From Psychrobacter immobilis (GTDB lineage: Bacteria; Pseudomonadota; Gammaproteobacteria; Pseudomonadales; Moraxellaceae): DNA of 64,000 bases. This document shows positions 7,685 to 17,934 of this stretch, piece after piece. The notes below the pieces were generated by a model, which saw only the letters and a program-made list of their open reading frames with translations, had not been told where the DNA came from and did not search any database. Position 1 is the first letter of the stretch, and each line of letters begins with the position of its first letter. A program made the position numbers and the translations under genes. The stretch covers positions 1 through 64,000 of the forward strand of contig NZ_CAJGZN010000012.1 of assembly GCF_904846235.1 (NCBI RefSeq). The letters are read 5' to 3'.

Positions 7685-8641
7685 ATGTGTGGCAACAAAT
7701 CAGTGAATATGGCTGAGAGAACAAACGCTAGAGAAGCTTTAGAAAATGTCTATCCTCTTATAGATACGCATACACATTTTGATGCTCCAGTGTTCGACAA
7801 TGATCGCAGACAACAGGTAGAGCAGGCTTATAGTCAAGGTGTCCGTCACTTAGTGCTAGTAGGTTATTTATACCAGTATTTTGATCGAATGTATGATACT
7901 CAAGACTTTATCAATAAACTGTCACAGTCGTCTGCGACCAAGGCAAACAACCAAGATAAATGCAATGTTACAGCCCATATCGCACTTGGCTTACACCCAT
8001 TTTATATTGAGCAGCATACTGACGATCATTTGATACAACTTGAGCAAATGGTGATAGAGCGTCGTCCATTAGCTATTGGTGAGATTGGATTAGACACCTT
8101 TACCGATGCAATGAAGCAGCCTGATATGTTTGCTAAACAAAAAAGGTTCTTTGCGGCGCAGTTGGATATAGCAGTAACCCACAATCTGCCAGTGATGCTG
8201 CATATTCGTAAAGCGCATGCTGAAGCGCTCGCAATATTAAAAGCGCATAAATACGATGCGCATAAATTAGGTGGTATTGCCCATAGCTTTAGCGGGGGCG
8301 AACAAGAGGCGGAGGCTTTTGTAAAATTAGGGTTTAAGCTTGGTGTCACGGGTCAGATTACCAACCTGAATGCCAAAAAACTGCGCCGTGCTATTCAAGT
8401 AGCAGTTGAGAGTCATGGTATCAAATGCTTGGTCATTGAAACGGATTGTCCAGATATGACACCTACTATGTGTCAGACAGCGGATGATACTGATTCACAT
8501 AATAGAAATGTACCAGCCAATCTGCCATGGGTATTATCAAGCTTGAGTGAGCTATTAGAAATACCACATGATAAACTTGCTAAGCAATTGTGGCAAAATA
8601 GCTGTGATGCTCTAAAAGTAGACTGGGCTTATTCAATGTAA
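7685..8641 (+). CDS. TatD family metal-dependent hydrolase
   Basis: A 318-residue TatD-type amidohydrolase-fold enzyme; the family comprises Mg2+/Mn2+-dependent nucleases and D-aminoacyl-tRNA deacylases. Metal ligands are visible: PLIDTHTHFD (first H-x-H), GEIGLD (Glu), HIRKAH, HSFSGG and the final IETDCPDMTP Asp. The order matches YcfH/TatD. It is somewhat longer than the usual ~260 residues because of an insertion with polar residues after the DxF motif. ATG 7685 is chosen because GGAG precedes it by 7 bp; the longer ORF from 7565 would begin inside the MITE. It is followed by tcdA. Confidence 0.88.
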   Translation: MCGNKSVNMAERTNAREALENVYPLIDTHTHFDAPVFDNDRRQQVEQAYSQGVRHLVLVGYLYQYFDRMYDTQDFINKLSQSSATKANNQDKCNVTAHIALGLHPFYIEQHTDDHLIQLEQMVIERRPLAIGEIGLDTFTDAMKQPDMFAKQKRFFAAQLDIAVTHNLPVMLHIRKAHAEALAILKAHKYDAHKLGGIAHSFSGGEQEAEAFVKLGFKLGVTGQITNLNAKKLRRAIQVAVESHGIKCLVIETDCPDMTPTMCQTADDTDSHNRNVPANLPWVLSSLSELLEIPHDKLAKQLWQNSCDALKVDWAYSM

Positions 8642-8741
8642 CTGTGCTATTGATAAGAAAAGCATCGTTGTAATTAGAAGCTAAAAGGTATGAGCCGTAT
8701 AAATGACAACCAAAATATTTGAAAAGAGAATTTGATCTGTT

Positions 8742-9602
8742 ATGAGTGACACGCGACAATTTGAACAACCAGAATCCGTCGAAGACAGTCTTGCACAAGA
8801 TGGATTAAACCAACAGGATGAGCAGTACGATCGTCGTTTTCAAGGTACACGGACACTATATGGTACCTCTGCGGTTGATACTTTTTCGGCAGCTCATGTC
8901 TATATTATTGGTGTGGGAGGGGTGGGCTCTTGGGCAGCAGAGGCGCTGGCTCGGACAGCAGTGGGAACGATTACGCTGATTGATTTGGATGTATTGGTTG
9001 CTTCTAATATCAATCGCCAACTGCCTGCATTGGACAGCACATTTGGTCAAAGTAAAATTGAAGCAATGGCAACTCGTATTAGAGAAATTAATCCCACAGT
9101 AACCTTAAATTTAGTCGATGACTTTTTGACAGTAGATAACGTCGCCACACTCCTACCAAGTCGTGAAGCAGTCAGATCTGCCACTGCTCAGGGGAGACCG
9201 ATTGTTATTTTAGATTGTGTAGACGATATGAATGCTAAATTAGCAATCGCTTTACACTGTCGTTTTAATAAACTAAAGTTGGTCTGTGCGGGCGGTGCAG
9301 GTGGTAAGATAGATCCAAGTCAGATTAGAGTAAGTGATTTGCGTGATTGTTATCAAGACCCACTACTAGCAAAGCTACGTAACAAGTTACGCCACGAAAA
9401 AGGCATTAATAGTGCTTTAAAAGAAAAATTTGGTATCAAATGTGTCTATTCGACAGAGCCGCCAATTGTAGATAAAAGCTGTCAGACAGGTGGTCTGCAG
9501 TGCGGTGGTTATGGCTCAGCAGTGGTCGTTACGTCAGTGGTGGCGATGATTATGGTGAGTGAAGCATTACAATTATTAATAAGACAGACGAGTCGTAACT
9601 AA
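8742..9602 (+). CDS. tcdA: tRNA threonylcarbamoyladenosine dehydratase
   Basis: TcdA (CsdL/YgdL), an E1-like enzyme of 286 residues that uses ATP to cyclise t6A37 of tRNA to ct6A. After ~45 polar residues the body begins RRFQGTRTLYG, followed by the nucleotide-binding GVGGVGSWAAEALARTAVG, the DLD acidic strand end, NINRQLPA, and the DCVDDMNAKLA segment of ThiF/MoeB-type enzymes. C-terminal CQTGGLQCGGYGS matches TcdA relatives. The N-terminal extension is longer than in Escherichia coli. It is 100 bp after tatD and 18 bp before the kinase gene, and may be cotranscribed with the latter. Confidence 0.9.
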   Translation: MSDTRQFEQPESVEDSLAQDGLNQQDEQYDRRFQGTRTLYGTSAVDTFSAAHVYIIGVGGVGSWAAEALARTAVGTITLIDLDVLVASNINRQLPALDSTFGQSKIEAMATRIREINPTVTLNLVDDFLTVDNVATLLPSREAVRSATAQGRPIVILDCVDDMNAKLAIALHCRFNKLKLVCAGGAGGKIDPSQIRVSDLRDCYQDPLLAKLRNKLRHEKGINSALKEKFGIKCVYSTEPPIVDKSCQTGGLQCGGYGSAVVVTSVVAMIMVSEALQLLIRQTSRN

Positions 9603-9620
9603 TACGTCTGATATTATTTA

Positions 9621-11435
9621 ATGGAGTTTACCTTGTCTATATCTAACTCACCTCAGCAGAGCTACCCTGTCGCGGTAGATGAATTAGAACGTGTCAACAA
9701 GCTAAAGAAGTACCAGGTACTCAACGAAGATGATGAGCCTGCGTTCGATCGACTGGTTGCACTTGCAAAACTGTTTTTTGATGTGCCAGTCGTTACGATC
9801 ACTTTTATGGATGAGGAAACACAGTATTTAAAACCAGCTTGTAAATTTGATAGTGAACCTGAAAGTGTATGCACGACATCACGTGACATTGCTTTTTGTA
9901 ACTATACGATATTGTCCGATGACGTTTTTATAGTGCCAGATACTTGGAACGACGATCGCTTTAGCCAGAATCCCATGGTCACAGGTTCTCCATATTTACG
10001 ATTTTATGTTGGTGCTCCTATTATCTTATATGAAGACAATAAAAGGTATCGTCTAGGTACTTTATGCCTTATGGATACGAAACCTAATCATAGTTTTAGT
10101 GAGCAACAATCAGAGATCTTGGCAGAGTTTGCAAAAATGGCAGCTGATGCTTTGCAGTTGCAAGATAAGCAGCGTGATGCTAAGCGTGCTAATGAGATGA
10201 AATCGAGCTTTTTGGCTAATATGAGTCATGAGATTCGTACACCGATGAATGGTATTATCGGTATGGTAGAGATGTTAGGCGATACCGAACTCAGTAGCGA
10301 ACAGCGAGAATACGTTGATAACATTAAAGTCTCCAATGAGCATTTGATGGTCATCATTAATGGTATTTTGGACTTATCGAAGGTTGAGTCTGGAAAAATG
10401 ACGATTGATTCTATTCCATTGAATTTATCTAGCTTATGTAATGAGGTCGTCAGTTTGTTTGCGATTAAGGCACGTCAAAGAGGCCTGACCTTAGATTATC
10501 ATTATACTGAAACACTATCACCTTATGTAAACGGTGATCCTGTACGTCTAAAACAGATTATTGCAAACTTGGTCAATAACGCGATTAAATTCACGCGTGA
10601 AGGTGGTCAAGTAAGTATCGATGTTAAACATATGGACAATTGCTACTGTCCAAATAACATTAACGAAAAATTCGTGAGTACGAGTCAAGAAAAAGAAGCA
10701 AGCAAAATAGAATGCGATGAAACTGGTCAGAATATAACTTTGTGTATAGAAGTGAAAGATACGGGTGTTGGTATCAAAGAAGAGTCGTTAGAGGCGATAT
10801 TTGACGCTTATGACCAAGCAAATAAATTTACTCATCGTATTTACGGTGGTACCGGACTTGGACTGTCTGTTTGTAAGTCTCTGGTCGATTTGATGGGTGG
10901 TCGTATTCATGTAAATAGTGAAGTAGGAGTCGGTACGACATTTAGTGTTTTATTACCGTTAACTACTATTGACGAAGACAAGTATGAGGTATGGCAAGAC
11001 TCTAACGATATGACGATGATTGAACCTACGCATGAGCGGTCTGGCCATATCTTGTTGGTCGAGGATGATGCTGTCAATGCGATTATAGCCAAAAAATCAT
11101 TAACCAGCAGTGGTCATACTGTCACCCATGTTACGGATGGTCAGCAAGCAATTGAAGCTTTTGCTTTATTTCCTGACCGTTATGATGTGATATTGATGGA
11201 TCATCATATGCCGATTATGGATGGAGTACAGGCAACTATCAAATTGCATGAATTGTATGATCCTCAAGTATTGCCGCCCATTATTGCTCTAACTGCCAAT
11301 GCAATGGACGGCGAGCGTGAGAAATATCTGAAAGTTGGTATGCAGGACTATTGCACCAAACCTTTTAAGCAAGAGCAGCTAAATGCCTTGGTACAGTATT
11401 GGCTGATACAAAAGCAATCATTGGAAGAAGAGTAA
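9621..11435 (+). CDS. GAF-domain hybrid sensor histidine kinase
   Basis: A soluble hybrid kinase (604 aa) with no membrane segment. Order: GAF domain (~20-180; [19 protein letters not shown]), HisKA with phospho-acceptor H203 ([11 protein letters not shown]), HATPase with N-box [15 protein letters not shown] and GGTGLGLSV, and a C-terminal receiver with acidic pocket E481-D483, phospho-acceptor D527 (VILMDHHMP) and the TKPF lysine. An internal acceptor without an HPt suggests phosphorelay through an unlinked HPt. Start: the ATG at 9621 lacks a clear ribosome site, whereas its own GGAG sits 6 bp before an in-frame TTG at 9633, so either may be used. No partner regulator is adjacent. Confidence 0.9.
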   Translation: MEFTLSISNSPQQSYPVAVDELERVNKLKKYQVLNEDDEPAFDRLVALAKLFFDVPVVTITFMDEETQYLKPACKFDSEPESVCTTSRDIAFCNYTILSDDVFIVPDTWNDDRFSQNPMVTGSPYLRFYVGAPIILYEDNKRYRLGTLCLMDTKPNHSFSEQQSEILAEFAKMAADALQLQDKQRDAKRANEMKSSFLANMSHEIRTPMNGIIGMVEMLGDTELSSEQREYVDNIKVSNEHLMVIINGILDLSKVESGKMTIDSIPLNLSSLCNEVVSLFAIKARQRGLTLDYHYTETLSPYVNGDPVRLKQIIANLVNNAIKFTREGGQVSIDVKHMDNCYCPNNINEKFVSTSQEKEASKIECDETGQNITLCIEVKDTGVGIKEESLEAIFDAYDQANKFTHRIYGGTGLGLSVCKSLVDLMGGRIHVNSEVGVGTTFSVLLPLTTIDEDKYEVWQDSNDMTMIEPTHERSGHILLVEDDAVNAIIAKKSLTSSGHTVTHVTDGQQAIEAFALFPDRYDVILMDHHMPIMDGVQATIKLHELYDPQVLPPIIALTANAMDGEREKYLKVGMQDYCTKPFKQEQLNALVQYWLIQKQSLEEE

Positions 11436-11500
11436 CTTACTAAATATTAGTATTGGCGCCATTGATTAGCATTTTAATGTAACTATGATCGGTAAATATA

Positions 11501-11537
11501 AAAAAAGCTTAACCGCCTATATGGTGGTTAAGCTTTT
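11501..11537. terminator. Bidirectional terminator between kinase and efp
   Basis: Arms aaaaaagcttaaccgcc and ggtggttaagctttttt (one mismatch) enclose a five-base loop, with A-run on one side and T-run on the other. It lies between convergent genes and can serve both strands. Confidence 0.85.
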
Positions 11538-11593
11538 TTATTGATGATAAAGATATCAGTAAATATCAACTACCAGTCATGTTTAGAGCGATA

Positions 11594-12166
11594 TTAGTTC
11601 ACGCGAGTTTGGTAGTCGCCAGTACGCGTATCAACACGTACCACTTCACCTTGTTGCACGAATAATGGTACACGTACAACAGCACCTGTCTCTAATTTAG
11701 CAGGTTTGCCACCACCGCCTGAAGTATCGCCGCGTACGCCAGGATCTGTTTCTACAATTTCTAACTCAACGAAGTTAGGCGGCGTGACTGACAGAGGAGC
11801 GCCATTAAATAACGTAATGGTACATAGAGCATTACTGTTTTCTTTTAACCACTTGATTGAATCACTCATTGCGTTTTTGTCCGCTTGAATCTGCTCAAAG
11901 CTCTCAGGATGCATAAAATGCCAAAACTCGCCATCGTTGTATAGATAGTTCATTTCAGTATCCATCACATCAGCAGCTTCTAGGCTGTCACCTGATTTGA
12001 AAGTTTGTTCCAGTACTTTGCCACTACGAAGATTGCGCAACTTAACACGGTTAAAGGCTTGACCTTTACCAGGTTTGACAAACTCGTTTTCAAGAATGGC
12101 ACAAGGGTTGCCATCAAGCATCACTTTTAGACCAGCTTTAAATTCATTAGTAGAAAAACTTGCCAC
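11594..12166 (-). CDS. efp: Elongation factor P
   Basis: EF-P (190 aa) rescues ribosomes stalled at polyproline. The N-terminal KOW-like domain carries the modification loop KPGKGQAF, with K34 as the lysine that EpmA/EpmB beta-lysylate in enterobacteria; two OB domains follow, ending [13 protein letters not shown], the family C-terminus. The start codon is GTG at 12166, with GGAG about 8 bp upstream. The presence of Lys (not Arg) at position 34 fits the lysylation pathway, and epmB is the divergent neighbour 160 bp away. epmA is not in the window. Confidence 0.96.
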   Translation of the reverse strand: MASFSTNEFKAGLKVMLDGNPCAILENEFVKPGKGQAFNRVKLRNLRSGKVLEQTFKSGDSLEAADVMDTEMNYLYNDGEFWHFMHPESFEQIQADKNAMSDSIKWLKENSNALCTITLFNGAPLSVTPPNFVELEIVETDPGVRGDTSGGGGKPAKLETGAVVRVPLFVQQGEVVRVDTRTGDYQTRVN

Positions 12167-12326
12167 AAGAAACTCCTAGGGGTTGTAAATATAATAGTAA
12201 GACATAGGGCTGACTGTACCAAAATTTTCTGTTATGCCAAGTATTTACGGATTAACGAGGATACTTTGATAGGCTAGACATTAAGGGCGTATAATATCGG
12301 ATTTTGGGCACAGGTAATAGGCTGTC

Positions 12327-13334
12327 ATGATAAACCATTTAATCACACAAAAAAACTGGCAAACGCAATTATCGGAAGCTATTACATCTGTTGATGAGCT
12401 ATTGAGTATTCTGCAGCTTGAATCAATGCGTGCAGAAGTTTACGTACCTAAGCATTTTGAACTGCGTGTGCCGCGTGGCTTTGTGACAAAAATGGCTATT
12501 GGCGACCGTAATGATCCCCTGCTTAAACAAGTGTTGCCAGATCAGCAAGAGCAGATTAACGTCACAGGCTACGTAGCAGATCCGCTAAGCGAAAACACTC
12601 AAAATCCTGTAAAAGGCTTGCTTCATAAATATCAGTCAAGAGTATTGTTAACAATTACAGGTGCGTGCGCTATTCACTGCCGTTACTGCTTTCGCCAGCA
12701 TTTTGACTATAGTGCCAACATGCCAACTGCCGATGCAAAAGAAAATATCATCAACTATATTAATGCAAATCCTGAGGTCAATGAGGTGATTTTGAGTGGT
12801 GGTGACCCACTAAATGTGACCAATCGACGTTTGTTTTCATGGTTAGATACTTTGGAGTCTCTTCCGCAGATTACTACCATTCGGCTGCATACGCGTTTGC
12901 CATTGGTGATACCCGCACGCTTGGACGCTGCATTGTTAGAGAGGTTATCTCAAAGCCGCTGCCATATTGTCATGGTCATTCACTGTAATCATGCCAATGA
13001 GCTAGATGCACCAACTGCTGAGTATTTGCAACGTGCTAGAGCAGCTGGAGTTACGCTATTAAACCAAGCCGTGTTGCTAAAAGGTGTCAACGATACCCTT
13101 AACGCGCAAGTACAGCTTAGTCAGCGTTTGTTTGCTTCTGGCGTACTACCATATTATTTATATGTGTTGGACAAGGTGGCTGGTGCGGCACATTTTGATA
13201 GTAGTGAGCAAGCAGCGATTGAGCTTTATTGGTCATTGCTAGCATCATTGCCAGGCTATCTTGTCCCTAAGTTGGTTAGAGAGTTACCGAATAGACCTTT
13301 TAAAGTGCCGATTGATATTTACAGCAATAGCTAA
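12327..13334 (+). CDS. epmB: EF-P beta-lysylation protein EpmB (radical SAM lysine 2,3-aminomutase)
   Basis: EpmB (335 aa) converts (S)-alpha-lysine to (R)-beta-lysine for attachment to EF-P K34. The radical SAM cluster motif is C114-x3-C118-x2-C121 (CAIHCRYC). SGGDPL is the SAM-contacting glycine motif. The PLP-binding region is near the C-terminus (YVLDKVAGAAHF). The size matches E. coli EpmB (342 aa) rather than the longer clostridial KamA. It is transcribed divergently from efp, its substrate gene, a common arrangement that allows shared control. Confidence 0.94.
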   Translation: MINHLITQKNWQTQLSEAITSVDELLSILQLESMRAEVYVPKHFELRVPRGFVTKMAIGDRNDPLLKQVLPDQQEQINVTGYVADPLSENTQNPVKGLLHKYQSRVLLTITGACAIHCRYCFRQHFDYSANMPTADAKENIINYINANPEVNEVILSGGDPLNVTNRRLFSWLDTLESLPQITTIRLHTRLPLVIPARLDAALLERLSQSRCHIVMVIHCNHANELDAPTAEYLQRARAAGVTLLNQAVLLKGVNDTLNAQVQLSQRLFASGVLPYYLYVLDKVAGAAHFDSSEQAAIELYWSLLASLPGYLVPKLVRELPNRPFKVPIDIYSNS

Positions 13335-13702
13335 TGTAGGGCACTATATCAATTTAGGAGAATTAGTAAACAAAGAGCGGCTCTTAAAAAAGATACGGAT
13401 AGTATCTTTAAAAACGAAGATCTAGGATTTATGCTTTTTTATAAGTATAAATAGATATATGATTGGAACAGAATATAGGCTGTCTGTATGTAATCTAACT
13501 AAAAAGCATATAACGTTAACTACAAGACTTTGAAAATATGCAGGTATTGTCAGAGCGTACTACTAGATTTAGGCTCACAATAAATAGATATCATCACTTT
13601 TCTATAGTCGAGCTTAACAAACATTTTTTATGCCATACATGTATTTGTACTGCTGCATATTACTGATTGCCTCAGAGTGACTAATAGAGAGTAAAGATAC
13701 TG
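13335..13702. other. Intergenic region after epmB
   Basis: 368 AT-rich bases with no gene. A hairpin (aaagatac 13389-13396, gtatcttt 13402-13409) lies 55 bp after epmB and may be a weak terminator, though it lacks a T-run. The rest should contain the promoter of the next gene; I cannot point to a convincing -35/-10 pair. Confidence 0.4.
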
Positions 13703-15460
13703 ATGATAACGTTATCAATGCTTCAAGAGCATTTAGATTCTACAGAGCCACTACCTCCGCTATCTAATCGCTCAGTAAATGGTCAAGAACGTTACTTGTT
13801 AAAAATGTTGGCAACGCTACCGGCGCTCAGCCAAGAGCAGCAAACAGAACATTTAGAGAGTCTACTGACAGTATTACGTGAATCCAATATGGATGAACAA
13901 CAGCGTCTTAAATTAATGGCAACAGTCGTTGATGCCTCAGACCGACTGATTGCAGCTTTTAGGCAGCACTATATCTATGAGACAGGCGCGCTTAGTCAGG
14001 ATCAGATGTCTTATATCGCTCAAATGCAATCGCTACATTATTTAATTATCATGGTTTACGACAAAGTCATACGTCGTGAGACGCAGTTGTCAGAAGCCTC
14101 CCTAAACCAATCTTCTGGTAAAGGTTGGCAGCGTTTTTTTGGTGCTGAGACTAAACCTGATAGCACGCTTGCCATTGCGATTTATCAATCACTATTAAGA
14201 TACCAAAAACTATTAGCAGAAGAAGCACTGTGCTATCGAAAGCCATCAGATTACCTGTGGTCTAAAGTCAATCAGTTATATTATCTGGCTCATCAGAGAA
14301 AAGTAGCTGATATTGATTTAAGCATACATACTGTCACGAACCAAACAAACAGTATTCATCAGCTATATTGCCAAATTTGTTTGCATCACTTGTTAAATTT
14401 GCGTGCTATGAGGCGCCCGAATATCTTACTCGTACAGCGTCTATTGCCTGAATGGGCTAAACACATGGTCGCGACAATGGAACCTGCCACCGAGACAAAG
14501 GTTTTTGTTGATCTTCATAGTAGTAATCCACCAAGCTATCTAACCGTCAACTCTCATATCAACCCATATGAAGATCGTCATGATTGTCTATTTATAGAAC
14601 TGACACCGATAGTTGAATATTTTGAGTCCCGTAAAAAAGATTTTATCGAGGAAGGTGGTACAGTAGAATATAGTCTGATTAATGCTATTTCGATGACCAT
14701 CAGCTATCGCTATTTGCAGCCGCCAATTACCTTGCCAACCAAATATAGTAGCAAACAGCAGGCAAAATTAATCACTAATTTTAATGATATACACTACCAT
14801 GTAGGTCATTCAAAAACTTTCGCCAATCTAATCGCTATCAAACATCTACGAGAAGAAGATAGGCCTTTATACGATACATTTGATAACGAGCGTGGCCGCA
14901 GTAGCATCATAAATATTGAGACATTTGATGACCATGACAGTTCTTCAGCATATCGCACACTGCATTTGTTGCCAAAAGATGATGAGCTCAATAAGAATGG
15001 TGTCGATAAAAACATTCTCAATCAAAAAGGGTTTAACGTTGAACAAACTGACCCTGACGTTTCTCTAACAGCACCTCAGCCTTTACACATAATGAGTTTG
15101 ATTTTAGTCTATGGCTCTGAAAGTACAGAACAACCTAATTGGTCAATAGGGGTGGTACGCTGGTTCAATGTCGATACTAAAAATCCAGAAGTGGAATGGC
15201 AGATACTCGGGCACAAAATTGTGGCATGTGGATTACGTTTGGAAGGCAGTAAAACGCGAAGTCATCATTTTGTACCAGCATTTATTCTCGGTAAAGATGA
15301 ACAGCTACAGACGACTGGCACGCTAATCGTACCACCTTCGTACTTTCAAGTTGATGATAGAGTCGTCATGCGTATTGGTAATAAACAAACCTCCCTACGA
15401 TTAGGACGTAGGCTGATGATGACTGATAAGTTTAGTCAATATGAGGTGGCTCAGTTATAG
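13703..15460 (+). CDS. Unrecognised 585-residue cytoplasmic protein upstream of fimX-like gene
   Basis: I do not recognise the family with certainty. There is no signal peptide or membrane segment. Residues 1-250 look all-helical (LSQEQQTEHLESLLTVLRESNMDEQQRLKLM, AIAIYQSLLRYQKLLAEEALCY), resembling a tetratricopeptide-like or scaffold domain. The middle has FIELTPIVEYFESRKKDF. The last ~115 residues appear beta-rich and basic (SIGVVRWFNVD, KIVACGLRLEGSKTR, DRVVMRIGNKQTSLRLGR), which could be a PilZ-like barrel, but the RxxxR and D/NxSxxG signatures are not evident. A FimX-like gene follows 322 bp downstream on the same strand. A role in c-di-GMP or pilus control is inference from position. 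Confidence 0.7.
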   Translation: MITLSMLQEHLDSTEPLPPLSNRSVNGQERYLLKMLATLPALSQEQQTEHLESLLTVLRESNMDEQQRLKLMATVVDASDRLIAAFRQHYIYETGALSQDQMSYIAQMQSLHYLIIMVYDKVIRRETQLSEASLNQSSGKGWQRFFGAETKPDSTLAIAIYQSLLRYQKLLAEEALCYRKPSDYLWSKVNQLYYLAHQRKVADIDLSIHTVTNQTNSIHQLYCQICLHHLLNLRAMRRPNILLVQRLLPEWAKHMVATMEPATETKVFVDLHSSNPPSYLTVNSHINPYEDRHDCLFIELTPIVEYFESRKKDFIEEGGTVEYSLINAISMTISYRYLQPPITLPTKYSSKQQAKLITNFNDIHYHVGHSKTFANLIAIKHLREEDRPLYDTFDNERGRSSIINIETFDDHDSSSAYRTLHLLPKDDELNKNGVDKNILNQKGFNVEQTDPDVSLTAPQPLHIMSLILVYGSESTEQPNWSIGVVRWFNVDTKNPEVEWQILGHKIVACGLRLEGSKTRSHHFVPAFILGKDEQLQTTGTLIVPPSYFQVDDRVVMRIGNKQTSLRLGRRLMMTDKFSQYEVAQL

Positions 15461-15782
15461 CGCTTAGGGATGCTTAGATGTGACAGGAGTTTCAGGCCAT
15501 AACGAAGAATTTATATAGATTGTCACCAGTAATATAGTAGGCGACAAAGGGCATAAGTTAATCTGCAGTTGGTCTAATTATTGTCTATAATGATAAATAT
15601 TGTTACTCTGACTTTTATGATATCTCTAACTATAAAATAATTATCATAGTGAAAACTCAGTCTATACTGATAGGATTCATAGAATATTAACGTTAGCGTC
15701 TTTTATGTGCTAGGTTAGTTTTAGACAAAGATTTAAAGTAGCAAAATAATAGATAACAATACGTACGACTAAAAGGCTCCTT
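15461..15782. other. Intergenic region upstream of fimX-like gene
   Basis: 322 AT-rich bases with no gene and no terminator after the preceding gene. AAGG lies upstream of the next ATG. No operator or repeat is recognised. Confidence 0.4.
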
Positions 15783-17870
15783 ATGCGCTCTCAATCTCTT
15801 TTAAATTTATTGGTGATCAATGACGATCAGCTCTATGCTGAACGTCTTGTTCAGTTATTGAGTCCTTATTATGATAGTGTGAATTTGGGGTTTTTGGACG
15901 ATAAAGAAGAGCTATTAAAACTTCTGCGCCAACCGTGGGATGTACTGGTATTTGGCAAAGCTTATAATATGAGCTTTACAGATGTGGTGAGCCTCGTACA
16001 AGAGCAAAACATCGATCTGCCAATGATCTGTTTAACGAATGAAGAGATAGCGTCGACTGCCTACAATGAGTATGAGCTACCGACTGTGATTAGTGGCACG
16101 ATGGTCAAAGCGCTTGAAATGGATCAAGAAATGCCAGTGGTAATGGCTATTTGTCTGCAGCATAGTAGTTTGCGCAGTCGCCGTGAGCTAAAAACTTTAC
16201 GCCAAGTGCTTTCTGAAGCAGAACAACGTGCCAATGTATTGATTAAGAACTCTAAGAGCGCGGTCGCTTATATAGACGAGGGTATCCATATATTTGCTAA
16301 TGAGCCCTATCTTCAGCTATTCGGCTTTAAATCGATGAATGAAGTGGTAGGCGTGCCTATTATTGACCTGATTTCAGGTAGAGATAATGTTCAAGGGTTT
16401 AAACAGTTTTTACGTCAGTTTGACAAAGGTAGTCGCCAAGACGTTGAGTTTAATTTTGAAAGTGTACGGACAGATGGTAGTACTTTTGAAGCAAAGCTAC
16501 AACTAGCATCAGCCACGTTAGAGGGTGAGCCAGTCATTCAGATTATTATTCAGCAGAATAGTAATAATAGTGCGGAGGTTGCTAAGCGTTTAGCTGAAGC
16601 TGAACGTAAAGATAATTTAACTGGCCTAGATAATCGTCGCGGTTTTGAAGATCAGATGATAGCGATACATCAGCAGGCGTCCCAAGGACTAATAACCGCA
16701 GCCCTGCTATATGTGCAGGTTGATAATGTAGGTAAGATCAGAAGTAGCTTAGGTCTACAAGGAATAGATGCAACGGTCAAGCAAGTTGCCCATACGTTGA
16801 CTGAGCTAGTACCTGATGGGCATGTAAGCCGTTTCAGCGATACCGCATTCACGATTTTAGTAAAAAACAAGACGACGAGTGATATTGAAGAACTTGCTGC
16901 GCATATCGGTTCGTCAATCAAGGGTATGTTTATTGAAGTTGATAAACGTACAACCAATACAACAGTTAGTATTGCTGTTGTCAAGATTGAAAAAAATCCT
17001 GTAGAGCCTGTCATCATATTAGAACGCGCCATGGATGCTATCAGCCAAATCATGGTAGAGACTTCTAATAGTGGTGGGTCTTACCGTATATATGACCCAA
17101 GCGAACATGCCAATAGCGATGATCATGCACTTGCTGAGTCATTAGTGGATGCCATTACTAATAACCGCTTTGAGCTATCATTTCAGCCGATATACGACAT
17201 CAACAACGATCGTAGCGACTTTTTTGAAGTGTATCTACGGTTACCGCTGTCAGATGCTGACAATACGGTATTAACCCCTGATCAATTTATGGCGGTGGCT
17301 AAAAAACATCAACTGTTAGAAAAGATTGATCGATGGGTGCTTATCAATGCCTGTAAGAAAATCAATGACGTCCGTAAGGTTCATCCTGAAGCCAGATTGT
17401 TAGTACAATTAACTAATGCTTCACTGGTTGATAAAAAACTGCCGATTGTCGCCAGTCAATTGATAAAAGCGGTAGGCGGCGCAGCTGGTGTATTGACACT
17501 CCAGTTTAATGAAATAGATATCTCTGATCACTTAACCGTCGCCAAATCTCAATTTTCCGCACTCAGCGATGTTAGCTGTCAACTAGGTATTAATAATTTT
17601 GGCTCTTCTGTCAAATCTATTGAAATTGCCAATTTTGTCCAGCCTGATATGGTACGCTTGGCGCGCAGTTATATCCAAGATATTGGTTCAGCAGAAAATC
17701 TAGAAACGGTTAAATCTCTTATTGCGCGTACTAATGATATCAAGGTTGATGTGCTCATGCCTTATATCGAAGATGCAGCAACGATGTCGGTCGCTTGGAG
17801 TGTGGGCGCGCGCTATTTGCAAGGGTATTATTTAGAAGAGCCTAGTAGCACAATAAAGGTAGCGAGTTAA
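15783..17870 (+). CDS. fimX: FimX-like degenerate GGDEF-EAL c-di-GMP effector
   Basis: A 695-residue protein with the FimX layout: receiver-like domain (1-125), PAS (~145-260), GGDEF-like (~275-435) and EAL-like (~450-690). P. aeruginosa FimX is of similar length and controls type IV pilus assembly by binding c-di-GMP. All catalytic signatures are degenerate: the receiver acceptor strand reads WDVLVFGKA without Asp, the GGDEF position reads FSDTAF (351-356), and the EAL position reads EVY (482-484, where FimX has EVL). It should therefore bind rather than make or degrade c-di-GMP. The partner pil genes and PilZ are not in the window, so the symbol is an assignment by architecture. Confidence 0.82.
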   Translation: MRSQSLLNLLVINDDQLYAERLVQLLSPYYDSVNLGFLDDKEELLKLLRQPWDVLVFGKAYNMSFTDVVSLVQEQNIDLPMICLTNEEIASTAYNEYELPTVISGTMVKALEMDQEMPVVMAICLQHSSLRSRRELKTLRQVLSEAEQRANVLIKNSKSAVAYIDEGIHIFANEPYLQLFGFKSMNEVVGVPIIDLISGRDNVQGFKQFLRQFDKGSRQDVEFNFESVRTDGSTFEAKLQLASATLEGEPVIQIIIQQNSNNSAEVAKRLAEAERKDNLTGLDNRRGFEDQMIAIHQQASQGLITAALLYVQVDNVGKIRSSLGLQGIDATVKQVAHTLTELVPDGHVSRFSDTAFTILVKNKTTSDIEELAAHIGSSIKGMFIEVDKRTTNTTVSIAVVKIEKNPVEPVIILERAMDAISQIMVETSNSGGSYRIYDPSEHANSDDHALAESLVDAITNNRFELSFQPIYDINNDRSDFFEVYLRLPLSDADNTVLTPDQFMAVAKKHQLLEKIDRWVLINACKKINDVRKVHPEARLLVQLTNASLVDKKLPIVASQLIKAVGGAAGVLTLQFNEIDISDHLTVAKSQFSALSDVSCQLGINNFGSSVKSIEIANFVQPDMVRLARSYIQDIGSAENLETVKSLIARTNDIKVDVLMPYIEDAATMSVAWSVGARYLQGYYLEEPSSTIKVAS

Positions 17871-17934
17871 AAGGCCAATACATCATATCGTTTATGTTAT
17901 GGCGATGATATTCCTCAACCAAAGATTGCTAAAA

